Of a stretch of 64,000 nt of DNA, positions 21,480-30,330 are shown one piece after another (within the stretch, counting starts at the first letter, position 1; each line of letters begins with the position of its first letter). The notes below the pieces were generated by a model. That model did no database searches and was not told the DNA's origin. It was given only the letters and a program-made list of their open reading frames with translations. The stretch is from Trichopria drosophilae (taxonomy: Eukaryota; Arthropoda; Insecta; Hymenoptera; Diapriidae). Both the position numbers and the translations under genes were made by a program. The stretch is taken from positions 85,974,001 through 86,038,000 of the forward strand of contig CM059583.1 of assembly GCA_030407085.1 (NCBI GenBank). Direction: 5' to 3'.

Positions 21480-22118
21480 AACTCTTTATATCCTCTTCTA
21501 TAGCAACCATTATTAATTTCTTTATCCTTGTCTATTAGTAAAAAGTCATACTTTTCTTTTCAGCATAGGCTACACAATTTTAAAAATGCGCAAAACTTAC
21601 ATCGGTATTTACGTATTCGTTGTATGCATGTTTGAGATTTGTCAAGTCCTGACGAAATACAATTATGAGATTGGCATTGTCGCGAATCTACTGTAATGGT
21701 CAGTATGTCATAAAATACATACACTTATTTTAAAATAAGCAAAGGTTGATCAAATCCACGTAGGAATGTCGCGCATTGCATTTTTATTTTCGCATACTAC
21801 GTCGTCGAATATTATTACAGAGTTTGGTTTTACTTTATCTATCACTTTCGGTTTATCTGTAAACTCGCTATAGTAGATTTCTAGAACTTGCGAAAAGAGT
21901 TTTCGCAAATACTCATATTTCGGTTGGTGGAGTGATTTCGAGTACGAAATCGAAACGTATAGATTGTCGAATGTTATACCATAGGGACTCTCGATCTTTA
22001 TAATCAAGTTTGTGTTTTGATAGTTTGAAGAGCCGCACAGTAGAGCTCGAATGGTTTAGGATCCGAGTGTACCGTGTCTCTTTTTAAGACATTGTTTTTC
22101 CATTTTAGGATCAACATT
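21480..22118 (-). pseudogene. Packaging ATPase (FtsK/A32-like) remnant of the Polinton
   Basis: This ATPase powers DNA packaging into capsids in Polintons and related viruses. From a Met near 22118 the minus strand runs through RHGTLGS and LLCGSSNYQNT. In this Walker A (normally GxxxxGKT) the Gly and Lys are lost. It continues with YSKSLHQPKYEYLRKL and the intact Walker B NSVIIFDDVV near 21800. After a frameshift come DNANLI-like, LTNLKHAYNEYVNTD and IDKDKEINNGCYRRGY down to about 21490. Almost the whole gene is recognisable. At least one stop (near 22068) and several frameshifts break it. Confidence 0.78.
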
Positions 22119-22228
22119 TTTTTCCGAGATAGCGCACTTGACGAAGCGCATGTTGGTTAATGATTTTTCTATGATAGTGACTATATATATAAAGGTTGTA
22201 ATTGTGAGATGTTTGTCAGCGTCTGGTC
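22119..22228. promoter_or_regulatory. Divergent promoter region with TATA box
   Basis: The 110 bases between the ATPase start (-) and the small basic gene (+) contain ATATATATAAAGG at about 22182-22194. That is about 36-48 bases before the plus-strand ATG at 22229, a plausible TATA box position. This divergent arrangement is inferred to drive the plus-strand gene. Confidence 0.45.
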
Positions 22229-22439
22229 ATGGCTGCTTTGGAAAAATATTAGGTGTCGAAAAAACGTAAAGTTCCAAAAACAAAGTAGTAAGTGGCGGCT
22301 TCGTAAACAAGAACATACGACGCAATAACCGCGTGGTAAAAAAGACTGGCGGTGTGAAAAAGAAATTAGCCAGCCGTAGTATTAATCGAAAAAAGAATAA
22401 GTCTGTAGCAGGACTCTTGTGGTACTCAATTTTGTGAGG
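22229..22439 (+). pseudogene. Small basic protein with NLS-like motif (core-protein-like)
   Basis: An ATG at 22229 is followed by a short peptide, a stop and SKKRKVPKTK, which looks like a nuclear localisation signal. In the next frame the sequence is very basic: NIRRNNRVVKKTGGVKKKLA, then SRSINRKKNKSVAGLLW, ending at 22436-22438. A small Arg/Lys-rich protein encoded beside the capsid gene would suit a DNA-condensing core protein, as in adenovirus-like systems. That role is inference from composition and place only. Confidence 0.45.
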
Positions 22440-22589
22440 AGGCGGACCTCGGGTGTATGCACTACAATGATATAATTAGCAATTGACATGCACCGTTTCC
22501 ATTAGTCGGTTCCAGACTTTCTTAACAACTTCAAATGTTGATTTTCGCAGATAAGGCATTAAATAAAAAGAGTAGCCAAATTACAGATC

Positions 22590-23065
22590 GTAACCTTAAA
22601 TTTCTCAAATCTTTTGGTTGGATTGTTAACCACGGATACTTTGGGCATAGAACAGCGTCCCTACATAGACGAACGGATCAATAAAATTGAATATCACGCA
22701 ATCCTTAACACGACAAATTTGAATAAAGCTGACGAGGTTCTAATATTAATACAAAAGCAAGACTTGTGCATTAAATCATTCTTGAGAATTGAATGGAATC
22801 GAAATCGATTGCTGTACTAATTCTGGGATTACTAGTTCTTTGAAAAAATATGCGACTGCAGAACAAAATGCAGGTAATGTTTCGAAAAATCCGGTATTAA
22901 TTGGAAGATTAAGCTTCTTATATCGGTTGATCATTTTCAGTTTACAATACCCCTAAATTCGATATTCGGATTTGCGGAAGATTATCAGCGTATAATGGTA
23001 GATGCTCGTCATGAAATAATTATGACGTTGGCGATAATTTCACTCGGGGTGAAGAGTTTAAAGTG
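22590..23065 (+). pseudogene. Capsid-like protein remnant of the Polinton
   Basis: The plus strand reads IEQRPYIDERINKIEYHA near 22635-22695, then LNKADEVLILIQKQDLC near 22720-22770. In another frame near 22905-23040 it reads ISVDHFQFTIPLNSIFGFAE, then DYQRIMVDARHEIIMTLA. I associate these blocks with large structural proteins that accompany insect Polinton-like elements. The first block belongs to the N-terminal part, and the second to the C-terminal part, of a capsid-like protein. The intervening part is lost, so only about 150 codons remain. The assignment as capsid rather than another structural protein is moderate. Confidence 0.55.
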
Positions 23066-23470
23066 ACAAGTATTCAATTCTTTCCTGTACTGAATATAAA
23101 TTCAATTTTAAATGTTCGCATACGCAGTTTCCAACATTTTCGAGATTTAACAATTGATTGAAGAATATTTGTAAAATATATGAAGTTAGGACGTATACTT
23201 TCAAATACCGAATGCGCCTTTGCAATATCCAATATGGCGGCTCCAATATGGCGCCTAAAAGCTCTTAATTTCAATAAAAAAAATTTAAAAACGTATTAAA
23301 AATAAAAATGTAGCCCATATGTATCATGATTATGATGCTTTCCGGAGTATTTTGACCTCCCAAATGCCTATCCGGTGTTAGAATTTAGCTGTCACTTTTT
23401 CTTTTTTTTTAACCTCGAAATAATCATCGATAAGTTTACGAATATTTTATTTGAAATTTATAGACTTTCG
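23066..23470. other. Unassigned AT-rich spacer
   Basis: The segment has a short CAATATGGCGGCTCCAATATGG word near 23228-23250 that recalls the piggyBac unit. Otherwise no coding or repeat signal was found. Confidence 0.35.
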
Positions 23471-23666
23471 GAAAAAACGTTGTTGAATGAAATGTTCTTG
23501 GAATGGATCAAAGAATACGGTAAATTTTTTTCAGATTTATTTGAACACTTTTAATTTTTCAAAATGTTGGGATTTTGAAAAATTCCAAAGTTGTTAAAAA
23601 AAATCTGAAAAATTTCAGCGTGTTCTTTGATCAATTCTAAGAACTTTTTGTTCAGCAACGTTTTTG
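23471..23666. repeat. Foldback repeat (hairpin), about 195 bp
   Basis: The two halves are inverted copies of one another. The left arm begins AAAAAACGTTGTTGAATGAA and contains ATCAAAGAATACGG. The right arm ends with the inverse of AAAAACGTTGCTGAACAAAA and contains GTGTTCTTTGATCAATTCT. The arms pair over about 95 bases with roughly 80% match by eye, leaving almost no loop. A single arm of the same family is at 25010-25107. Confidence 0.8.
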
Positions 23667-23929
23667 CAGTATGATGCGTTCAATGGAATGTGCTCATCCA
23701 CGGGTTTTATCTACTAATTTACCGCGCGCTCCTTATATTTCCCGCGGCGTACTTCGCTTGCGAGAAACAAAGTGCCTGGCAATTTTAAGGATATTAGCAC
23801 GTTTTGTATCTCATCACATCTTGCCTTTGTTGGTCGGATACTTCATTACATCTTACATTTGTTGTCTGGTTTCTCCATTATTTTTCGCAGCCATTACAAT
23901 TTTTCAGATCTGATGACAGATTCCCAATA

Positions 23930-24600
23930 AGAGACTTAATAACCCCCTTAGGAGCACCTTGTAAAACTTTGAAAAATTCAACCGCTATTTTAGAGACCCC
24001 ATTTTGAATTTTGAAAAATCTAACTTTAAAATCCAGTTCAGCAACCCGGGGTCGCTATAGAATCTTACTACGCATTACTATTAACCCTTTGCGCGCACAT
24101 TTTTCTTTATACGGAAAACAGCTGAAAATTGTTACACGGGGTTTTTGGGGTTGCTGATTACGAATCTGAAGTTAGATTTTGTAAATCCAAAATGACGGCT
24201 CGAAGATGGCCTACATAAATGTAAAAATTTACTTGATAGAGATAAAACTTGATACTCTATGTACTCGGAATTTTAAATATAAAAGTCAGAGACCAGATTC
24301 GTAATAAGCGACCGCAAAAACCCCCGAGTACACAGCTTCATCAATATTGGGTACATTTTCATATTTTGATCAGACATCTTAGGATTGGAATGGATCCTCC
24401 ATTTTGAATATTCAAAATCCGAGGTCAGATTCGTAATCGGCGACCCCGAAAACCGCCGAGTAACGAGTTTCAAGTAAATCAGATGAATTTTTCAAAATTC
24501 ATCCGCCATATTGTTTCCGCTATTTTGTATTTTTCAAAACCGACTTCAAATTCGTAATCAGCGAACCCAAAAACCCCCGACTACCAAATTTGGTTCTAAT
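23930..24600. repeat. piggyBac-type subterminal units, several copies
   Basis: A TTAA followed by CCCTTTGCGCGCACATTTTTC at 24081-24105 marks a likely left end. Units with GGGGTTGCTGATTACGAATC (24150), ATTCGTAATAAGCGACC (24297), ATTCGTAATCGGCGACCCCG (24430) and ATTCGTAATCAGCGAAC (24550) follow. A degraded unit precedes them at 23985-24055. A right end could be GGGGTTAA at 24810-24817, but its match to the left end is poor. Confidence 0.65.
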
Positions 24601-25009
24601 TTTCCTTTTAGTTCTTTCAAAAACGATTTCTTTCTCAAATATCGACGATTTTTTAAATTTATTTATTTATACTTGTTAATAATTTTGCGTAATTACATTT
24701 ATTATCCTTTTCGTTACGTACTAAAAAACCCCCTCTACCACTGTAAAAGGATTTTTTGAATATTGCTTCGAAAGCATTAAAATTAGACAGAAAAGATGTG
24801 ATTTAAAAAGGGGTTAATGACGTAAATTACGATGACGCTGCACTATTCGAAGGACTAAATGTTTCAAAATTAGCCGCCTTGTAAGAAAAGATTTTCACGA
24901 TCTTTTGTAATGGGGAATGGTTAATATTCTTTGTACGAACAAATTACTCGAGAACTAGAAACACAACCTCAGAATAATCGTTGAGAAGTGCAGGCATTTT
25001 ATATTTAAA

Positions 25010-25107
25010 ATTGATAGACTTTGAATTGATTGAATTGATCAAAGAACACGCTGAAATTTTTTCAGATTTTTTTTAACAACTTTGGAATTTTTCAAAATGC
25101 CAAAAAA
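25010..25107. repeat. Solo arm of the 23.5-kb foldback family
   Basis: GATCAAAGAACACGCTGAAA, then CAGATTTTTTTTAACAACTT and GGAATTTTTCAAAATGCC match one arm of the hairpin at 23471-23666. The partner arm is absent. Confidence 0.7.
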
Positions 25108-25429
25108 GTGTCGTCATCTAACTCGATGGGCTGTGGAATATTGTCGCTCATGAAATATTCGGAGAATGATTTGCTGCTGAATAGTTTCGACCATGCATGA
25201 TCTGAAATGTTGATTCGCGTATTCTATTTGTTGACCTGCGTTGTTTTCACTTTGAGGGTAGGGTAGATTTCGATTCTAAATTGCAGCCCTGCTAAAGCCC
25301 AGGCGTTCAATGGAAAGCTTAAATTGGGAAAGCTTCATACTGAAATTATAAGGATACACTTTATTATAGTCCTTAATATTTTTATAAACAATTTTAATAC
25401 AAAGAACAAATTTTTACTAATTATAAGAA

Positions 25430-26150
25430 TTAATGTAGCAGATGAAATTTTCAAATACAAATTTTAATAAATCCACATGTTTTATTGTGTGATTACTTTC
25501 CTTACATGAATTGACAAATTTTAAGCCTACTTAGAATCCTCTGAATTTGCTAAATTTTACTTATTAATGCATATTTCAACTAGACTAGGCAAAAAATCTT
25601 GACGTTTTGTTTTATGTTTATTTTCCTGATATGATTTGGCGAATTTTAAGCTTATTTAGAACATCCGCTTATGGTCCGATTAGACTGTAATCGATAGATT
25701 TTACATATAAGTGAGTATTTCAAATAGATTAGACGAAAAATTTTGACGTTTTATAGCGTGAGTATTTTCCTTTCATAAATTGGTAAAGTTTCAGACAATT
25801 TAGAAACTTCTGAATTTGATGGATATATATATTGACTTATATATAGACAAAACATCTTGACATTTTATAGTATGCTCTTTTTTTTGCTCTATGAATTGAC
25901 AACTTTTAAGCTTATTTAGAACTTTCGCTCATAGTCTGGCTAGAGTGAAATCGATAGATTTTACGTACAAATGCGTATTATATATGTAGAAAAAAATAAA
26001 AAATATTATTTAGAACATCTGCTTATCCTCCGATTAGAGCGAATTCTATTGATTTTATATATACATGCGTAGTTCAACAATCTTCATTTTTTATTGTATG
26101 AGTATTACTTACATAAATTGACCAATTTTAAGCCTAATTCAAACCTCTTT
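25430..26150. repeat. Diverged tandem repeat (unit about 95-145 bp)
   Basis: At least five to six units share the ordered words TTTTATTGTGTGATTACTTTC, CATGAATTGACAAATTTTAA, GCTTATTTAGAACATCCG and TCGATAGATTTTACATATA. The word ATTTAGAA recurs near 25655, 25799, 25915 and 26008. A related single unit in reverse orientation occurs at 46555-46690. This is an old satellite-like array with no coding signal. Confidence 0.7.
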
Positions 26151-26743
26151 CTATTTCCGGAGGGGCTCAAATTCTGATCGTGCGTTGAAGTGTACATTTC
26201 CCGAGCGGTGAGGGATGAAATTTATCATTTCATCTTCTTCGAAACCGAATCTCAAAGGTAAGGCGTGTAATTCCACGTAATCGGAGACGCGTATTCTACG
26301 TCATCAATAGGTCACACCAATCAACTGTCGCCGACTACTGGGTGAGGAACTTGACAGCTGCGAATAAACTGGCGGCCGTCGTACTGCTGGCTGTCGTCAT
26401 GGTACTTATCTTAATGCTTAAACCTAAAAGACCAGGTCCTACATTGTAAAATAGTATTGTATCTATTTGTACGAAGTGTCGTAAATCATACAGGGTGGTG
26501 GGGTTACATGTTACCTCCACAAATCATTTGTTTATGCGATTCTACTCGGGTGGATCAATTCATTTCTATCGGGTCGGTCCTAGTCCATAATTGAACTAGA
26601 TGGTCGGCCATCTGTACCTGAATCCAATACATCAGCTGTCCCTCACCGCACCAGCATAGCCGCTATCCTCTTCATTATTATTTTTAACACCTTATTCTCT
26701 AGACCCCAGTATGGTCGTGATACCATTTTTATTTTTGTTGATA
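26151..26743. other. Spacer with a short membrane-peptide frame and a LINE endonuclease scrap
   Basis: A plus-strand open frame at about 26255-26446 encodes a peptide with a hydrophobic helix (KLAAVVLLAVVMVLILMLKP) after about 40 residues. It has no upstream ATG and I do not recognise it. At 26484-26560 the plus strand reads GGGVTCYLHKSFVYAIL, matching GGGVACYLHKSLFYTIL of the LINE at 34.4 kb. It is a scrap of a LINE endonuclease. Confidence 0.45.
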
Positions 26744-26747
26744 ATAC

Positions 26748-27045
26748 TGTAGGGTTTAAAATGTAACCGAATTTCCCGCGTGTGCTTTGTTGGAGGGGAA
26801 GCGCTCGCGACACCGAGAGATGGCGTTGGGTGAGTCGAGTCGGCGAAACCGGCGAAGCGCGAACGAGCGGCGAGTCAGTCGGTACTCAGATACAAATGGT
26901 AAAAGACGCGCGAGCTGAGTGCGAGCGAATTTTGAGTACATTTCACTGCGCTGAGTGCGAAGAACTATTATAAGCAGGATTTTATATGATAATAAATTAT
27001 CATACTTTACAAGAGTTTTCTCGAGATTCATTACCAATCCCCACA
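26748..27045 (+). repeat. 5' LTR of the Gypsy element
   Basis: The LTR is 298 bp, from TGTAGGGTTTAAAATGTAAC to ATTACCAATCCCCACA. It differs from the 3' LTR mainly in a G-rich stretch near 26790-26810 and a few substitutions. An AATAAA-like GATAATAAATTATC near 26988-27001 could serve as polyadenylation signal. Confidence 0.96.
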
Positions 27046-27049
27046 ACTT

Positions 27050-27067
27050 TGGGGGCTCGTCCGGGAT
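27050..27067 (+). promoter_or_regulatory. Primer-binding site, tRNA-Pro type
   Basis: TGGGGGCTCGTCCGGGAT lies four bases after the 5' LTR. It is the 18-nt sequence complementary to the 3' end of tRNA-Pro that is used by many retroviruses. It would prime minus-strand DNA synthesis. Confidence 0.88.
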
Positions 27068-27325
27068 TGTTCGTGAATATTCTAGAGAACATTCGAGAAG
27101 ACAAAGACGAGACGTCCAGTTCGTAGAACGAACGGTGAGTTTTTATAAATCGAACGCGAAATTTCAAGAAAAGACGCAATACGCGACGCGTTCTGAACAA
27201 GACGCGACCGGTTTCGGGCACGACGCGGCATGAGAAAACGTTACGAAGTAGCAAGTGCATCGTTTGCGTAACAAAGAGGTTCAGACTGTATCGAGTGTCG
27301 CGCAAAAAGACAGGAAAAGTGTCTC

Positions 27326-29329
27326 ATGCGTCGTTCAGTGAAAGATCCACAATCTTTAACCGTGCTTGAACTCAAACACATTCTGAAGCAAAAAGAGCTA
27401 AGTACATCCGGGTGCAAAAGTGAACTGATTAGTAGACCAATAGCCGACGACCCATCTTGTGCGTGGTTAAACATGAGTGAAGAAGGTGCTGAAGGAACGA
27501 CAGATCATATAAAAGAAAAGCCATATTCAACTGAAAATGGCGACCAGTGGAACAAGGAGAACCGACGTCGGAATAGCCTTGAGCGAGAGTCAGCGCGTCC
27601 ACGAGAGATGGCGCGCGAACGAGAATTCGACCTATGTCGTCGAGAGAAAGAATTGGCCGAGAGAGAACTCGCGCTTGCACGTCGCGAAATTGAAATGCTG
27701 CGTAAAACGCATGGCGGTAGTGAACACGACAGCACACATGGTATGCCAAATATAACGGCGAATAATGAACAATCTTCTTCAAGGCAGGTACCTGAGGAGG
27801 CAATACCAGTTCCCGTTTCATCGACGAGGATTAATGTGACTGTTATAGCGGATTTGCTGAATCACTTTGATGGCAACTCTGAAATGTACGAAACATGGGA
27901 AAAACAAGTGAAATTTCTTAAAAACGCGTATAGTCTCGACGAAAATTTGGTAAAGATCTTAATTGGCATGAGACTTAAGGGACGTGCATCGGAATGGTTT
28001 CACTCGAAACCCGAATACATTACAATGGCATCCGACGAGCTTCTCGGCGGATTGCGAAGTATGTTCTACCATCGACCTAATAAGATTGTATTGAGGCGAC
28101 GATTCGAAGGTAGAGTATGGAAAAGAAGCGAAACATTTCATGACTGTGTGCACGAAAAGGTAATAATGGCAAATCGTACTGCCGTGAATGACGATGAAAT
28201 CTTGGGTTACATCATCGATGGCATTCCGGATCCAAGTCTCCGCGATCTAGCACGAATCAAAGATTTTTCAACAATGGATGAAATTCTGGAGGCATTCGAC
28301 GAGATTACTCTACGGGATAGGAACAATTCTGCAGCAACGACCAGTTCTAAATTCGCCGATTCTAGTAGTGGCATAAAAGGTAAAAATATTAAAGACAATA
28401 GTGGAAAAGTTGAAACTAAAGATACGATCGTAAAAAAAGAGCGTTGCACGGGAAAGCGTTGTTACAATTGCGGATTGAAAGATCACGTGAGTGCAGAATG
28501 TCCGACAAAAGATAAAGGTGCGAGATGTTTTAAATGTAATTCGTATGGTCATATCGCACGTAACTGTTCGACGAGAGCTGACGCCGCGAAAGATAGTTGT
28601 GCGGTAGATTATTCGGGACAGCGGAAACGAATGAAGACAGTATTAATCAATGATATCCCAATAGAATCGATTATAGATACCGGTAGTGACATAACGATCA
28701 TGCGAGCAGATGAATTCATAAGATTAGGCTCACCGGCTCTTGAGAAAACGACAACATCGTTTCGCGGAATAGGTACACAAAAGAACTCGACGCTAGGCAA
28801 ATTCCGGGCAAAACTTACAGTCGACGGGAATTCATTCGTAATACCGATTAATGTTGTGTCGGGCGATGTTTTGAGGTATAAATTATTGATCGATAAAGAT
28901 TTTCTTGACACGATTGAGTTAAATGTAAAACGCGGAAAAGTGATGATAAAGCCGGTAAACAGTGATGATTGCATTTTCGCCGAAATATGTCAAATCGATG
29001 TGGTTTCTGATCAAGGGATTAACGAAGTAAATCTTTCACACGTGCAAGACGAATCTTGCAAACAAGTTGTGCAAAAATACTACAAACTGGAGCAAACTCG
29101 TAAAGTCGGTATAAAAATGAAGCTCATTTTAAAAGATGATGAACCCGTTTATCAAAGACCACGACGATTATCATCGGTTGAGAAAGATGAAGTCAATGCA
29201 CAGATAGATGAGTGGGTAAGGAAAGGCATTGTACAACCATCCGTTTCCGAGTATGCGAGCCCAATTGTACTAGTGAAAAAAAAAGACGGAACGAATAGAC
29301 TTTGCGTAGATTATCGCAAAGATAGTTAA
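27326..29329 (+). CDS. Gypsy Gag-protease with SAP-like N-terminus and start of RT
   Basis: The 667-residue open frame starts with a helix-loop-helix resembling a SAP DNA-binding motif (LTVLELKHILKQKELSTSG, residues about 10-40). A long Arg/Glu coiled coil follows (residues about 90-135, AREREFDLCRREKELAEREL). The capsid-like region is at residues about 165-310 (ADLLNHFDGNSEMYETWEKQ). Two CCHC knuckles follow, CYNCGLKDHVSAEC (about 379) and CFKCNSYGHIARNC (about 401). Protease IIDTGSDITIM is near residue 449. RT begins with QIDEWVRKGIVQPS and ends at CVDYRKDS, where a frameshift and small deletion near 29320 break the frame. Confidence 0.9.
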   Translation: MRRSVKDPQSLTVLELKHILKQKELSTSGCKSELISRPIADDPSCAWLNMSEEGAEGTTDHIKEKPYSTENGDQWNKENRRRNSLERESARPREMAREREFDLCRREKELAERELALARREIEMLRKTHGGSEHDSTHGMPNITANNEQSSSRQVPEEAIPVPVSSTRINVTVIADLLNHFDGNSEMYETWEKQVKFLKNAYSLDENLVKILIGMRLKGRASEWFHSKPEYITMASDELLGGLRSMFYHRPNKIVLRRRFEGRVWKRSETFHDCVHEKVIMANRTAVNDDEILGYIIDGIPDPSLRDLARIKDFSTMDEILEAFDEITLRDRNNSAATTSSKFADSSSGIKGKNIKDNSGKVETKDTIVKKERCTGKRCYNCGLKDHVSAECPTKDKGARCFKCNSYGHIARNCSTRADAAKDSCAVDYSGQRKRMKTVLINDIPIESIIDTGSDITIMRADEFIRLGSPALEKTTTSFRGIGTQKNSTLGKFRAKLTVDGNSFVIPINVVSGDVLRYKLLIDKDFLDTIELNVKRGKVMIKPVNSDDCIFAEICQIDVVSDQGINEVNLSHVQDESCKQVVQKYYKLEQTRKVGIKMKLILKDDEPVYQRPRRLSSVEKDEVNAQIDEWVRKGIVQPSVSEYASPIVLVKKKDGTNRLCVDYRKDS

Positions 29330-30330
29330 AGACCGATATCCCCTTCCTTTGATAGAAGATCAGCTGGATGCGTTGCAGAATGCGAAGGTGTTCAGTACAC
29401 TTGAACTCAAAAATGGATTTTTCCACGTTCAGATGGACGAGTCAAGTGTAAAGTACACCGCATTCATAGTTCCCGACGGACACTATGAGTTTCTTAGAGT
29501 CCCGTTTGGCCTTTGTAACTCTCCTGCGATTTTCCAAAAGTTTGTGAACGTTGTTTTCCGAGAATTGATTCGCGAAGGCATTGTTTTAGTTTACATGGAT
29601 GACTTAATAGTTCCATCAGACGACTGTAAAAGTGGAATTATTAATCTTAAACGCGCGTTAGAAGTAGCGACCCAGAGTGGTCTTATGATTAATTGGAAAA
29701 AATGTGACTTGTTACAGACAAAAGTTGAATATTTGGGACATGTAATTGAAAACGGATGCGTTAAGCCTTCGGAGCGCAAGACTGAAGCCGTAAGAAATTT
29801 TCCGACACCCGACAATATTTGAAAGATTCAGTCATTTTTGGGTTTGGCGGGGTATTTTAGGAAATTCGTTCCGAGATACTCTATTATTGCTCGACCATTG
29901 ACTGAGTTATTAAAATCCGAAACAAAATTCAAATTCGATACGCTTGAAAAGGAAGCCTTTGATCGCTTAAAATTCATATTAACTAATAAGCCAGTGTTAA
30001 ATTTGTATAAGATCGGCGCGGAAACAGAGCTCCACACCGACGCTTCTATGCATGGATACGGTGCAATATTATTGCAGCGTAACAGCGATGATGGTGCACT
30101 GCATCCGATATATTACGCGAGCGGTAAAACGACCCCAGCTCAGGAGAAATATACGAGCTACGAGCTCGAGGTCCTCGCGATTGTTAAGTCTCTAAAAAAG
30201 TTCAGAGTATATTTACTCGGTTTGACTTTTAAGATCGTTACCGATTGTCGTGCGTTTAACGATGGCAAAACGCGATCTGTGTGTACGTCTAGCAAGATGG
30301 GCTCTTCTGCTGGAGGAATTCGATTATAAA
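29330..30330 (+). pseudogene. Gypsy RT and RNase H, broken
   Basis: After the frameshift, RT continues with PLPLIEDQLDALQN and motif A FSTLELKNGFFHV, in which the first catalytic Asp is replaced by Glu. Motif B VPFGLCNSPAIF and the catalytic VYMDDLIV are intact. The thumb (YLGHVIENGCVKPSERK) ends at a TGA at 29821-29823, followed in the same frame by FLGLAGYFRKFVP. RNase H shows ELHTDASMHGYGAIL and SYELEVLAIV, then ends out of frame near 30330, where the integrase frame has already opened at 30250. Confidence 0.9.

Larger units (their letters stand above)
19624..23065. mobile_element. Decayed Maverick/Polinton-like element
   Basis: Five Polinton-type genes lie within 3.4 kb: polymerase B end (+), integrase (-), unknown (-), ATPase (-), basic protein (+) and capsid-like protein (+). 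Complete Polintons are several times longer, so most of the polymerase, the protease and the minor capsid gene are missing. I found no terminal inverted repeats. Polintons are virus-related DNA elements, and this copy is an old, inactivated one. Confidence 0.72.

Noticed and set aside
24085..24817. Complete piggyBac-type MITE with both TTAA
   Set aside because: The proposed right end (GGGGTTAA) does not match the left end well enough, so only the left end and the units are claimed.
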